Part shown: positions 25,025 through 32,637 of the stretch, in pieces
Layout: the number at the start of each line of letters is the position of its first letter
How positions within the stretch are numbered: the stretch's first letter is position 1
Assembly: GCF_000331005.1 (NCBI RefSeq)
Contig: NZ_AEJB01000655.1
Span: 1-64,000, forward strand
DNA from: Streptomyces turgidiscabies Car8
Lineage (GTDB): Bacteria; Actinomycetota; Actinomycetes; Streptomycetales; Streptomycetaceae
Direction of reading: 5' to 3'
DNA length: 64,000 nucleotides
Position numbers and translations under genes: made by a program
The notes under the pieces: model-generated
Told to the model about the DNA's origin: nothing
Databases searched by the model: none
The model's input: only the letters and a program-made list of their open reading frames with translations

Positions 25025-25783
25025 TCAGCTGCCTTGCGGGGCCTGGCCGTAGATGCTGACCCACCGGTCACCGCGCATCACGATGTCCGCTGTCTCGACG
25101 GGCCGCCCGCTGTCCTGGTCGTAGTAGGTCCGCTCGATCACGAGGACCGGCCCAGGCGGTGTCATGCCGAGGTTCTGGGCCTCTGGCCGTGTCGCCTGCC
25201 TGGCGCGCACCCGCTCAACGGGATCGCCTACCTCGATGCTGATCACCCGCATCCGGGCGGCCACCCCGACGCCCGCGTACGGGCCGACCTCCGGAAGCGC
25301 GATCAGTGACTGTCCGGTGAGGGCGAGGGGCTCCCACGATTCGGCCAGCTGCACGGGCTGCTAGTCTGCGAGGTACACGTACGAGGTGTGCATGACCGGT
25401 GCCTCGGCCTCGATGCCGAGTCGTACGGCCACCGCCTCGGTCGCCTTCTCCGTGGTCGACTCGTGCCGCCACGTGCCCACCGCGCCCTGCTTGGCCGCGC
25501 CTTCCGCGAACGGGCTGTCCTCACTGCGGCGGTGGTGTCTACGGACGAGGAGCTCGGGGGTGTCCTGGCTGCGGACGTAGTGGCCGGCGCCATGCCGAGA
25601 GACGACGAGGCCTTCCTCGACGAGGAGCTTGTACGCGGCGGTGGCGAGGCGGCTGCTGCCGCCCCACTCGGTCGCGATCTCGGAGACTGACGGGAGCCGA
25701 CTGCCCGGCACGAGGTCTCCGGATTCGATCCGGGCTCGGATCTGTTCGGCGACCTGCAAGTACCGCGGCGTATCGGTCGTCAC
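25025..25783 (-). pseudogene. GntR/HutC-type regulator interrupted by an amber codon
   Basis: From GTG 25783 the N-terminal GntR helix-turn-helix is intact (YLQVAEQIRARIESGDLVPG, then LPSVSEIATEWGGSSRLATA). The UTRA effector domain begins, reads VMHTSYVYLAD, then meets TAG at 25361-25363 and continues in the same frame as QPVQLAESWEPLALTGQSLI to 25025. One substitution explains the stop. KorSA of integrative elements is the same type. The product would be a DNA-binding half without most of its effector domain unless the stop is suppressed. Confidence 0.85.
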
Positions 25784-25880
25784 GCTGTGCCCCTTTCCGT
25801 GTGACGTACGTGACAGAGTAATGAGTTCCGGTCTACTCTTGCGCAACAGTTAGCCTCTCACGCGAGAGTGGGTGTCGGGC
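25784..25880. promoter_or_regulatory. Divergent promoter region for the GntR gene and small genes
   Basis: About 100 bp. Contains the palindrome ACGTACGT (25804-25811) within GTGACGTACGTGAC, a plausible GntR operator core. On the minus strand TTGCGC and a later TACTCT could be -35 and -10 boxes, with wide spacing. Confidence 0.4.
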
Positions 25881-26132
25881 ATGCCTATGAGCCTGCGAGC
25901 AGCAGCTTTACGTGCCGCCGTGGAGCGGGCCCTTGGCGAGCCGGTGCACGCACTGAGTATCGGCGGCGGCATACGCATCCACGCACCTGCGCCGGCCTCG
26001 CGTGACACCCGATGGCCCGCCCTCCTGGTTGCGCTACGCAGTGCAGACCAGTGGGGCAGCGGCGACGCGGGAGACACCCGGGAAATCTGGGCCGAGATCC
26101 ACGACGAGGTGAGCGATGACCACGCCCGATAA
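25881..26132 (+). CDS. Small conserved-type protein divergent from GntR gene
   Basis: 83 aa from ATG 25881 (GTG 25872 or ATG 25887 possible). Contains SLRAAALRAAVERALGEPV and a Trp-containing tail ending in acids (IWAEIHDEV). I have the impression of it as a recurrent small protein beside GntR regulators in Streptomyces accessory regions, but can name no function. Overlaps the next gene by 17 bp. Confidence 0.5.
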   Translation: MPMSLRAAALRAAVERALGEPVHALSIGGGIRIHAPAPASRDTRWPALLVALRSADQWGSGDAGDTREIWAEIHDEVSDDHAR

Positions 26133-26316
26133 GACCCCCGCCGCACCGGGCACCCCAACCGCCTTCGGCTGGTGCTCCTGGCACGAGGGAAACGCGAGCG
26201 GCATCCGGCTGATTCAGGCGCATGAGCAAGGTTCGGGCCCCGGTGGCGGCGCGTTCGCCTGCCAGCCTTGCCGAGAGAAGCACGGCCTGGTCCCGTTCTC
26301 CGACCGGCCGATATGA
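26116..26316 (+). CDS. Small FGWCSWHE-type Cys protein
   Basis: 66 aa, ATG at 26116. Motifs FGWCSWHEG, then FACQPCREKHGL: two Cys pairs plus His, a likely zinc site. This type of small protein often travels with GntR and helix-turn-helix genes in Streptomyces. Its stop overlaps the next ATG. Role unknown, perhaps regulatory. Confidence 0.6.
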   Translation: MTTPDKTPAAPGTPTAFGWCSWHEGNASGIRLIQAHEQGSGPGGGAFACQPCREKHGLVPFSDRPI

Positions 26317-26486
26317 GCAGCATCGAGACGACTCCGGAATGCTCGATCGACATCGGGCACAAGTACTGCGCGGGTCCGCAGGTGATCCGGCGCGAGGGCG
26401 CTCCGGAGTGGGAGGTGCCCATCATGGTCATACGTTGCAGTTGCGCTTGCCACCGCCGAAGCGCGGCGCCTTCGCTGTCGAAGTAG
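26313..26486 (+). CDS. 57-residue Cys/His protein
   Basis: ATG at 26313 overlaps the previous TGA. Carries ECSIDIGHKYC early and IRCSCACHRR near the end: two possible metal-binding pairs. Translational coupling supports it. Function unknown. Confidence 0.5.
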   Translation: MSSIETTPECSIDIGHKYCAGPQVIRREGAPEWEVPIMVIRCSCACHRRSAAPSLSK

Positions 26487-26516
26487 AAGTCTGCCGTCGG
26501 CACCCGTGACCGCCCG

Positions 26517-26750
26517 TCAGCGCACAAGGTCGGCGAGGGGGATCTCGAGAACGTGGGCGATGCGGAGCAGGGTGGACAGCTTGTATTCCTCGCCGCTCTC
26601 CACTCGCCAGAGTGTGACGCGGTCGAGGCGGGCGGCGAGGATGACCTGCTCCTGGGTGAGGTTCTGCCGCTCGCGTTCCGCCCGGACCTGGGCGCCGATG
26701 GCCCGGCGGCGGTCGGTGATCCAGGTGTCATCGTCGGGGGCGTCTTGCAC
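26517..26750 (-). CDS. XRE-family helix-turn-helix regulator
   Basis: 77 aa, GTG at 26750. Classic lambda-repressor fold: RAIGAQVRAERERQNLTQEQ, ILAARLDRVTLWRVESGEEY, then LSTLLRIAHVLEIPLADLVR. There is no effector or protease domain, so it is a minimal DNA-binding protein. It faces the three small genes (convergent) and is the last phage gene before the attachment site. It may be part of lysogeny control; that is inference from location. Confidence 0.8.
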   Translation of the reverse strand: MQDAPDDDTWITDRRRAIGAQVRAERERQNLTQEQVILAARLDRVTLWRVESGEEYKLSTLLRIAHVLEIPLADLVR

Positions 26751-27091
26751 CCGTCACACGCTCTGGTGATCAAGGGAGTATGTCTGCTGACCGCATTCAA
26801 CATTTTGCGATCTTGGTTGCATGGCCACAGACTTCTGAGGGCATGAGTCAACGACCCGGCGCCCCGGCGTCGCGCAGAACGCGCAGCCCTGCGGCTCTCT
26901 GGCATATGCCGTGGGGCTACGGGTATGGTCGATTAATCGAACGCATGTTCACACGAATGGGTGATTACGCGGGCTGACCTGCCCTGATAGACATATGTGA
27001 ACGTTGATGCAGTCGCCAGGCATCGACTCCCCGGTCGTGCCGGGCGTCTCGGAGACGGTGCCCCCCTCTCAGCGGCGACCCGGCACGAGTG

Positions 27092-27122
27092 CCCCCGTCC
27101 TCCTCCTGGAGTGCGGGGGTTG
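27092..27122 (+). terminator. Hairpin, possible terminator
   Basis: CCCCCG (27092-27097) pairs with CGGGGG (27114-27119) with an internal CTCC/GGAG stem, followed by TTGCTC. No gene ends close upstream on the plus strand, so its partner transcript is unclear. Confidence 0.4.
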
Positions 27123-27253
27123 CTCATGTCGTCGGTGACCTGCAGCTTCACCATGATCGGTTGGTCGATATTTGGTCGACCGAACCCCGTAGTGAAGGTG
27201 TATCCAGGGTGTAGGCAGGCTGTAGTCAGACTGGGAACCGGCCGCACGAAAAA

Positions 27254-27290
27254 GACCCCGGACTCTCCCTGACCTGGGAGTTCCGGGGCC
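27254..27290 (-). terminator. Terminator downstream of tRNA-Arg
   Basis: On the minus strand TCCGGGGTC after a CTCCC/GGGAG inner stem is followed by TTTTTCG. It begins about 20 bp past the 3' end of the tRNA and fits as its terminator; since it lies on the phage side of the junction, the phage probably supplies it. Confidence 0.65.
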
Positions 27291-27309
27291 TTGGCCCTGA
27301 TGGGCAACG

Positions 27310-27382
27310 TGCCCTCGGCAGGATTCGAACCTGCGACACCGGCTTTAGGAGAGCCGTGCTCTATCCCCTGAGCTACGAAGGC
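27310..27382 (-). tRNA. tRNA-Arg (anticodon CCU); phage attachment target
   Basis: 73 nt. Acceptor stem GCCTTCG/CGAGGGC with one G-U pair and discriminator A; D arm GCTC AGGGGATA GAGC; anticodon arm CGGCT CTCCTAA AGCCG giving CCU; T arm GCAGG TTCGAAT CCTGC. All stems pair. CCA is not encoded. Its 3' end faces the phage, as expected if integration recombined within the 3' half and restored an intact gene. Confidence 0.95.
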
Positions 27383-28112
27383 GGGGGCTTGTGGAAAACC
27401 TTGTCGAAAAGTCCAGGATGCAGATCCTCGGCAAGGGCACAAACCCGCTGGTCAGCGGTGGTGCCACATCCCCTGCGCTGGTGATCGAGCAGACAACATG
27501 GCGTACCAACTACTGGCCAAGGACAGGGTAGCGGATGTGGGCGGGCGAGGGTTGCGGGGATCCGGTCTGGTGGGTCCGGTGACGTAGGCAAATGCTTCTG
27601 ACCTGCTGGTTCTGTCGTTGATGAAGAGCGGGCGGCGGATGCGGAGGAGGCCGGAGGGGAGGATGGTTGGACCGTTCTGTTCCCTGTGTTGGCTTGAGGG
27701 TGTGCTTGTCGCCGCCGCAGAGCGACCCTGCGTGACACTGCCCCTTCTGGGGTGTGGCGTGCCGGTTGGCCGAGGGTGTCCATGTGCCAGGGATCTGCCC
27801 GGTTGCGGAGAGGGTAGTGGGTCCCCTTGCGGGTGATGCGGACGGACGCTTGGTGGACTTGTGGGGGCCTGAGGCGGGCGGACTCACTCCAATACCCCGC
27901 AGGCTTCAGAAGTGGCCGGACGGTGTCCGGTCCGCTCTGTGAGGAGCCGAGAAACATGTCCATGGCGGTACGCGGGGCCGCTGTGCTGGTGTTGATCTGC
28001 GGTGCCGCGGGTTTCTCATAACAGCAATGCGCGTTCCGGAATCCGCTGTTCCTCTCCGCCCGGCTTATTCACGCCGTGGCGGGCTTGTGGTGTTTCTCGC
28101 TACCGTCGCGGG
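27383..28112. other. Decayed strip without recognisable gene
   Basis: 730 bp between tRNA and pseudogene. Frames exist on both strands but none encodes a recognisable product. At 27956-28021 a 21-codon frame (MSMAVRGAAVLVLICGAAGF) looks like the signal peptide of a lost secreted protein or lipoprotein, cut by TAA. Otherwise nothing seen. Confidence 0.5.
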
Positions 28113-28392
28113 ATGGCACTCAATGATGAGTTCGCGGCCGACTTACGACAGAGCGAGGCGCCGACCGGGGTGATCGTCAACGCGCTGCGCTGGGACATCC
28201 TGAATGACTGGTCCGGTACCTGAACGACGACGCGCACCCGGAAAAGACGGCTGAGATGGCGTACGTCTGGGGATTCATAAAGCGGGATTTCGGCGGCGAT
28301 GCCCTGCGGTGCCTCTGGGGCAAATACGAGGCGAGTTACGCGATGTTCGCCGAGGCGGTGTGGCTGCTGCACCGCGAGTTCAGTGGGCTTGA
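28113..28392 (+). pseudogene. Frameshifted, IS-truncated small gene
   Basis: ATG 28113 reads FAADLRQSEAPTGVIVNALR and stops at 28221-28223 after NDWSGT. One base later the frame resumes as YLNDDAHPEKTAEMAYVWGF and runs to 28392, where the IS3 inverted repeat begins; the TGA that ends it is inside the repeat. A single lost G near 28215 restores the frame. So it bears two lesions. Its family is unknown to me: about 95 aa, acidic, Trp-rich. Confidence 0.65.
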
Positions 28393-28446
28393 TCCGCTTT
28401 GACGGACATCCGAGATCAGGGGTTCAGCCCCGGGAGGATGTCCATC

Positions 28447-28824
28447 ATGGAGAGCATGGGGAAAAAGAAGCCTCGCCCTCGCCGCTCGTTCACGCCGGAG
28501 TTCAAGGCCGAGATCGTCGAGCTGTGCCGACGCTGTGACCGTTCGGTCGGTCAGATCGCCAAGGACTTCGATCTGACCGAGACCGCAGTGCGCGACTGGG
28601 TTAAGCAGGCCGAGGTCGACGCGGGCGAGCGGGACGGCCTGACCAGCAGTGAACGCGAGGAACTGGCCGCGCTGCGGCGGGAGAACCGACGCCTGCGTGA
28701 GGACGTCGAGGTCCTCAAGCGTGCGACAGCTTTCTTCGCGAAGGAGACCCGGTCACGGTGCACCCGTTCATCGAGGCGGAGAAGCGTGCAGGTCACGGCG
28801 TCAAACGAGCGTGTGAGCTGCTGA
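28447..28824 (+). CDS. IS3-family transposase OrfA
   Basis: 125 aa from ATG 28447, placed 9 bp after GGGAGG; ATG 28459 is an alternative. N-terminal helix-turn-helix (RSFTPEFKAEIVELCRRCDR, then IAKDFDLTETAVRDWVKQAE), followed by a leucine-zipper-like coiled coil (ELAALRRENRRLREDVEVLK) and FFAKETR. It binds the inverted repeats. Its last part overlaps OrfB in the -1 frame, where a frameshift may generate the fused OrfAB transposase; TTTCTTC at 28731-28737 is a weak slip candidate. Confidence 0.9.
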   Translation: MESMGKKKPRPRRSFTPEFKAEIVELCRRCDRSVGQIAKDFDLTETAVRDWVKQAEVDAGERDGLTSSEREELAALRRENRRLREDVEVLKRATAFFAKETRSRCTRSSRRRSVQVTASNERVSC

Positions 28825-29624
28825 AGGTCTCCCGGACCGCCTTCTATGCCCGCCGCACCGGCACGCCCGGTCCACGCGCGGTCCGTGACGCCGAACTGGC
28901 GGCACAGATCACCGATGTCCACACACGATCGCGAGGAACCTACGGTGCCCCGCGCGTCCATGCCGTGCTCAAGCGGGCAGGCGCCGGGTGCGGCCGGCGA
29001 CGTGTCGCGCGGCTGATGCGGGCTGCCGGCCTGCAGGGCCGGTACCTCAGACGGCGGCACCTGACGACGATCCCTGATCCACGAGCTGCCTTGCGGCCCG
29101 ATCTCGTCGTCCGGGACTTCCAGCCCGACGCCGGCTCGCTGGATGCCCGCTGGTGCGGCGACATCACTTACATCGCAACGGAGGAGGGCTGGCTCTACTT
29201 GGCCACCGTCATCGACATCGCCTCGCGTCGCGTGGTCGGCTGGGCAACGGCTGATCACCTGCGGACCGATCTGGTCGCCGATGCCCTCACCGCCGCCTGC
29301 AGGCAACGTCGCCCCACCGGTCCGGTGATCTTCCACTCGGACCGCGGCTGCCAGTACACCAGCCACCAATTCGCCCTTCTGGCAAACCAGTTGGGGGTGC
29401 GTCTGTCGGTCGGCCGCACCGGGCAGTGCTGGGACAACGCGCTCGCCGAGTCGTTCTTCGCCACCATCAAACGGGAGTTGCTCGACACAAGCTCCTGGCC
29501 CAGCCGGGCCGCCGCCCGCACCGCGATCTTCGACTTCATCGAGGGCTGGTACAACTTGCACCGTCTGCACAGCAGTCTCGGTTACCGCAGTCCCGCCGAA
29601 TACGAGACCGCACTTGCAGCCTGA
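28758..29624 (+). CDS. IS3-family transposase OrfB (DDE)
   Basis: 288 aa, GTG at 28758 in the -1 frame relative to OrfA. HTH_21-like N-terminus, then an rve integrase core with all three acids: Asp in RWCGDITYIATE (about residue 135), Asp in VIFHSDRGCQYTS (about 196), Glu in NALAESFFATIKRE (about 231). It ends in the usual YNLHRLHSSLGYRSPAEYE. No disruption is visible, so the element may still be active. Confidence 0.93.
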   Translation: MHPFIEAEKRAGHGVKRACELLKVSRTAFYARRTGTPGPRAVRDAELAAQITDVHTRSRGTYGAPRVHAVLKRAGAGCGRRRVARLMRAAGLQGRYLRRRHLTTIPDPRAALRPDLVVRDFQPDAGSLDARWCGDITYIATEEGWLYLATVIDIASRRVVGWATADHLRTDLVADALTAACRQRRPTGPVIFHSDRGCQYTSHQFALLANQLGVRLSVGRTGQCWDNALAESFFATIKRELLDTSSWPSRAAARTAIFDFIEGWYNLHRLHSSLGYRSPAEYETALAA

Positions 29625-29655
29625 CCACCACACCAATGATGTCCGTCAAAGCGGA

Positions 29656-30730
29656 ACAGCTCACCCGGACGATCGGTCCGACGGACTCGGTGAAGTAGCG
29701 GCCGAGGGGGCCGGACACATCGGAGACCGGCAGGCCGAGGGGCAGGCTTGAGCAGGTGGCTGTACAGGTCGATGGTCTGGCGCTGAGGCACGTCGGAGAA
29801 CTGCTGACGATCCTGCTGCTCACGGAAGAGGTCGCGGGCTCCCATCAGGTGGGTCTGGAGCTTGATGTGGCGTCGGACGCAGTCCTCGACGATGTCGACG
29901 AGTTCTGCCGCGCGGCTCTTGCGTACGGGCTCCTCCGCCTCGTCGCGTACCTTGGCCATGTACTTCGCGATCGCCCGCTCGGCCCTGACCCGCTCCTCGA
30001 CATGGGCGAGCGCGTCGTCGAGCAGTTTCGGGACCTTCTCCCGCCAGTCCACCGCCTGCACGTTGCGCTTGGTCGCGTCCAACTGGACCCGGATCATCTC
30101 CCCGTACTGGATCGTACGGATACGCGCCTGCTCCGCGACCAGTTTGGCGTCCGCCAGCCGGCCTCGCCTGATCAGGTTGTCCAGTTTCACCTCGGCGGCG
30201 ACCTGGGCGGACTCGACGTCGGTGTCCAGGGCTCCGACCAGGACGTTCAGTGCTTCGTCCGACGCCCGCAGATACAGGCTTCCCGTGTCGTCCCTGCGCT
30301 CCTCGATGAGCTTGAAGTCGAAGATGTGCACGCTGTAGACGCCCTCGGAGTCCACCGCTCCGTACGGTCGGCGGAACGAGCGATCCACGTCCCCGAGATT
30401 GATCAGACTGTCCAGTACCCACGCCGCGACCCGAGCATGCTCCTGGGTGGAGCGCTGCGGCGCCTGCCGTGCGACGAACCGCTGGACCCGTTCCAAGACG
30501 TGCTGATGGCTGGCACCCGTGTCGAAGTCCATGGCGATCGCGACCTGGTCGATGGTGTGCAGAGCGATCTCCGCCATCAGGTAGGCCTTCGCCTCGGCCC
30601 ACTCGATCTTGCCCTTGTGGGCGTCGAGCTCATGCAGCGGAACAGTGCATGCCAGCGCCTTCGCCCTGCGGCTGAGGCCTTCGTCGACCGTGACGGCGGG
30701 CTCCCAGGTCTCATCTCGCACAGTCGGCAC
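29656..30730 (-). pseudogene. Truncated winged-helix/coiled-coil protein, kleisin-like (JetA/MukF-type?)
   Basis: GTG 30730, about 330 residues readable. Helical N-terminus (AEAKAYLMAEIALHTIDQVA), a central winged-helix-like part ending in GSLYLRASDEALNVLV, then ALDTDVESAQVAAEVKLDNL and a long coiled coil with LIRRGRLADAKLVAEQARIR. This order recalls kleisin subunits of MukBEF/Wadjet-like complexes, but I cannot confirm it. Near 29,740 the frame seems shifted (the alternative frame gives GLPVSDVSGPLGRYFTE), and the gene runs into the IS right end, so the C-terminus and any downstream operon genes are lost. Confidence 0.5.
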
Positions 30731-30986
30731 ACTAGCCTTCCACGGCTACTCCGCTCATGGGTTTTCTCAGCTTATTTGTCCGTCCTCCTTGAGGCATCCA
30801 CGGATTCAGCGGGACGTGGATGCGACGGAGGTGGAGTACGACCTTGTGGGGCGGATCGTTAATTCTTCCAGCCAAGTGGCCCGATCAGGCCGGGAGTCGA
30901 GGGCTCGGGTACACAACATGACTGTGCGTGTGCGGGCAGAGGTGACGAAACCCTCGGCGAACCGTGTGCCGACCACGAAGGTCGGG
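30731..30986. other. Spacer between decayed strip and gene cluster
   Basis: 256 bp between the 5' end of the truncated gene and the 3' end of the ABC-F gene. No gene or clear terminator hairpin seen. It marks the left limit of the biosynthetic cluster. Confidence 0.5.
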
Positions 30987-32609
30987 TCACAGCGTCAGGG
31001 GGTCCCCGGAGTGGATGCCATCGGCTTCAAGGTGCCACCAGCTGGTGAGGCCGATGTCGCGCAGAAAGGGAAGATCGTGGCTGACGACGATGAGCGCTCC
31101 CTGGTAGCTGGCCAGCGCACGGATGAGTTCGTCGATACTGGCCAAGTCCAGATTGTTCGTGGGTTCGTCCAGCATCAGCAGCTGCGGAGCCGGTTCGGCC
31201 AGCAAGAGTGCCGCGATGGTCGCCCGGAATCGCTCCCCGCCGGATAGGTCGGCCACCAGCCGGTCCGCGGTGCGGCCTTTGAAGAGCAACCGCGCCAGCC
31301 GGGCGCGTATCTCGTTGTCCGTCGAGTGCGGGGCGAACCGGGCAACGTTCTCGATGATCGAGCAGTCCTCCTGGAGTATCCCGAGGCGCTGCGGAAGATA
31401 GCGTGAAGGCACATGAACCTCACTGCGCCCCTCGGCCGGCTGTATCTCCCCAGCGAGCGTCCGCAAGAGGGTCGTCTTGCCCGCACCGTTGTATCCGGTC
31501 AGGGCGATGCGCTCCGGGCCGTGCACCCGGATGTCCCCCAGGTACGTGCCGGTGCGCAGGCGTGCCTTATAGAGGGAGAGGACGGCCCGTTCCGCGGGGA
31601 CCACGGTGCCGGGGAGGTCTGTTCGCATCACGGTGGTCTCGCGTAGTTGGTCCTGTGCGCCGACGAGTCGTTCCCTCGCCGAGGCCAGGCGCTCTTCATG
31701 CCCGCCCTGACGCTTGCCGGCGGACACCTGCGCGGCTCGCTTCTTGTACTGGGTGGTTCCTTTGTCGAATCTGTTCTGAGCAGATTGCGTCTTGCCATAC
31801 CGGGCGCTGCGTGCCTGCCGGGTCTGCGCATCGGCCAGCGCTCGCTGCTCTCGGGAGACCTCACCCTGGGCGTTGCGCACGAAGCGGGCTGCCGCCTCCT
31901 GCTCGGTGCTGATACATGCCTCGTATGCGTCAAGGTTCCCGCCGAAGGTGCGCAGGCCGTCGGCGTTTAGCTCGGCGATGTGATCCACCCGCGACAGCAG
32001 GTCCCTGTCGTGGCTGACTGTGATCATGATCCCCCTGTGCCGAGCGAGTGCGTGGTAGAGGTAGTCACGTGCGCGGCTGTCCAGGTTGTTGGTGGGTTCG
32101 TCCAGCAGGAGAACGTCGGTGCGGTCCAGCAACAGCGCGGTGAGCCTGAGCAGTACCATCTCGCCGCCAGACATATCCCCCACGGCACGGTCCAGGCCGA
32201 TGTGGCCTAGCCCGAGTTGGGCGAGTGTGGCCTGGGCCCGCTCGTCCACGTCCCAATCATCACCCACCTCCGCGAAGTGCTCGTCCCGGACATCCCCGGA
32301 CTCAATGGCTCGTACTGACGTCCGGATGCGGGCGATTCCCAGGACTTCGTCGACCCGTAGGGACGGTTCAACTGAGAAGTCCTGCGGAAGGTAGCCGATC
32401 CTGCCGTTTACCCGCACAGCCCCGGTATCAGGGGTCCGCAGTCCGACAATGGTCCGCAGGAGAGTGGATTTTCCGCTGCCGTTGACCCCGATGAGTCCGG
32501 TGTGGCCGTGACCGGCCGTCCAGGACAATTCCTTCAGCACCGGAGTGCCGTCGGGAAGAGTGACGAAGACATCAGCGCAGACGACAGATGCGGTGGTGGG
32601 GGTGGACAG
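30987..32609 (-). CDS. ABC-F ribosome-protection ATPase (self-resistance)
   Basis: 540 aa. No ATG, GTG or TTG fits near the end of the preceding gene; CTG at 32609 stands 5 bp after CCGGAGG and is the likely start. Two ABC domains without membrane segments: Walker A GVNGSGKST, signature MSGGEM, DEPTNNLD; then GYNGAGKTT, LSGGERF, DEPTNNLD, joined by a charged linker (ERLVGAQDQLRETTVMRTDL). The ABC-F class displaces antibiotics from the ribosome, and family members occur as resistance genes in producers of 50S-targeting drugs. Last gene of the leftward operon. Confidence 0.9.
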   Translation of the reverse strand: MSTPTTASVVCADVFVTLPDGTPVLKELSWTAGHGHTGLIGVNGSGKSTLLRTIVGLRTPDTGAVRVNGRIGYLPQDFSVEPSLRVDEVLGIARIRTSVRAIESGDVRDEHFAEVGDDWDVDERAQATLAQLGLGHIGLDRAVGDMSGGEMVLLRLTALLLDRTDVLLLDEPTNNLDSRARDYLYHALARHRGIMITVSHDRDLLSRVDHIAELNADGLRTFGGNLDAYEACISTEQEAAARFVRNAQGEVSREQRALADAQTRQARSARYGKTQSAQNRFDKGTTQYKKRAAQVSAGKRQGGHEERLASARERLVGAQDQLRETTVMRTDLPGTVVPAERAVLSLYKARLRTGTYLGDIRVHGPERIALTGYNGAGKTTLLRTLAGEIQPAEGRSEVHVPSRYLPQRLGILQEDCSIIENVARFAPHSTDNEIRARLARLLFKGRTADRLVADLSGGERFRATIAALLLAEPAPQLLMLDEPTNNLDLASIDELIRALASYQGALIVVSHDLPFLRDIGLTSWWHLEADGIHSGDPLTL

Positions 32610-32637
32610 GGCTGCCTCCGGGGAGAGTTTGTCGTAG

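Larger units (their letters stand above)
26751..27309. other. Attachment-proximal non-coding region
   Basis: 559 bp with no convincing gene; a 65-codon frame at 26780 has no recognisable product. It holds direct repeats TTGGTCGA at 27161-27168 and 27172-27179 (11 bp apart, candidate integrase arm sites), a hairpin at 27092-27119 and a terminator at 27254-27290. The DNA is more AT-rich near 26790-26960 than its surroundings. Confidence 0.55.
1..27310. mobile_element. Integrated temperate siphovirus (partial; left end outside window)
   Basis: The order HNH endonuclease, TerS, TerL, portal, MuF-like protein, scaffold, coat, connectors, tail tube, frameshifted tail chaperones, tape measure, tail tip, amidase, holin is a complete siphovirus late module, all on the plus strand from about 6.2 to 25 kb. 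The right border is set at the 3' end of a tRNA-Arg gene. The early block (1-6.2 kb) and the right edge carry a Spd-like membrane protein and a KorSA-like GntR gene, which recall actinomycete integrative conjugative elements. No integrase is seen. Structural genes look intact; the GntR gene is broken by a stop codon. Confidence 0.9.
28393..29655 (+). mobile_element. IS3-family insertion sequence with 18-bp inverted repeats
   Basis: Left end TCCGCTTTGACGGACATC (28393-28410) matches exactly the complement of the right end (29638-29655). The 1,263-bp element has overlapping orfA and orfB in -1 phase. The flanks (TGA on the left, ACA on the right) show no target duplication, so recombination or deletion probably occurred at this copy after insertion. 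Both flanks are truncated genes. Confidence 0.9.

Noticed and set aside
26780..26977. 65-codon plus-strand frame after the XRE gene
   Set aside because: Has a GGGAGT before the ATG, but the product has no recognisable features and lies in the attachment-proximal AT-richer stretch.
27373..27963. 196-codon minus-strand frame
   Set aside because: Overlaps the tRNA and reads as Pro/Arg/His low complexity; no domain.
30609..31247. 212-codon plus-strand frame over the ABC-F 3' end
   Set aside because: Runs opposite the ABC-F gene and the truncated gene start; no motif.
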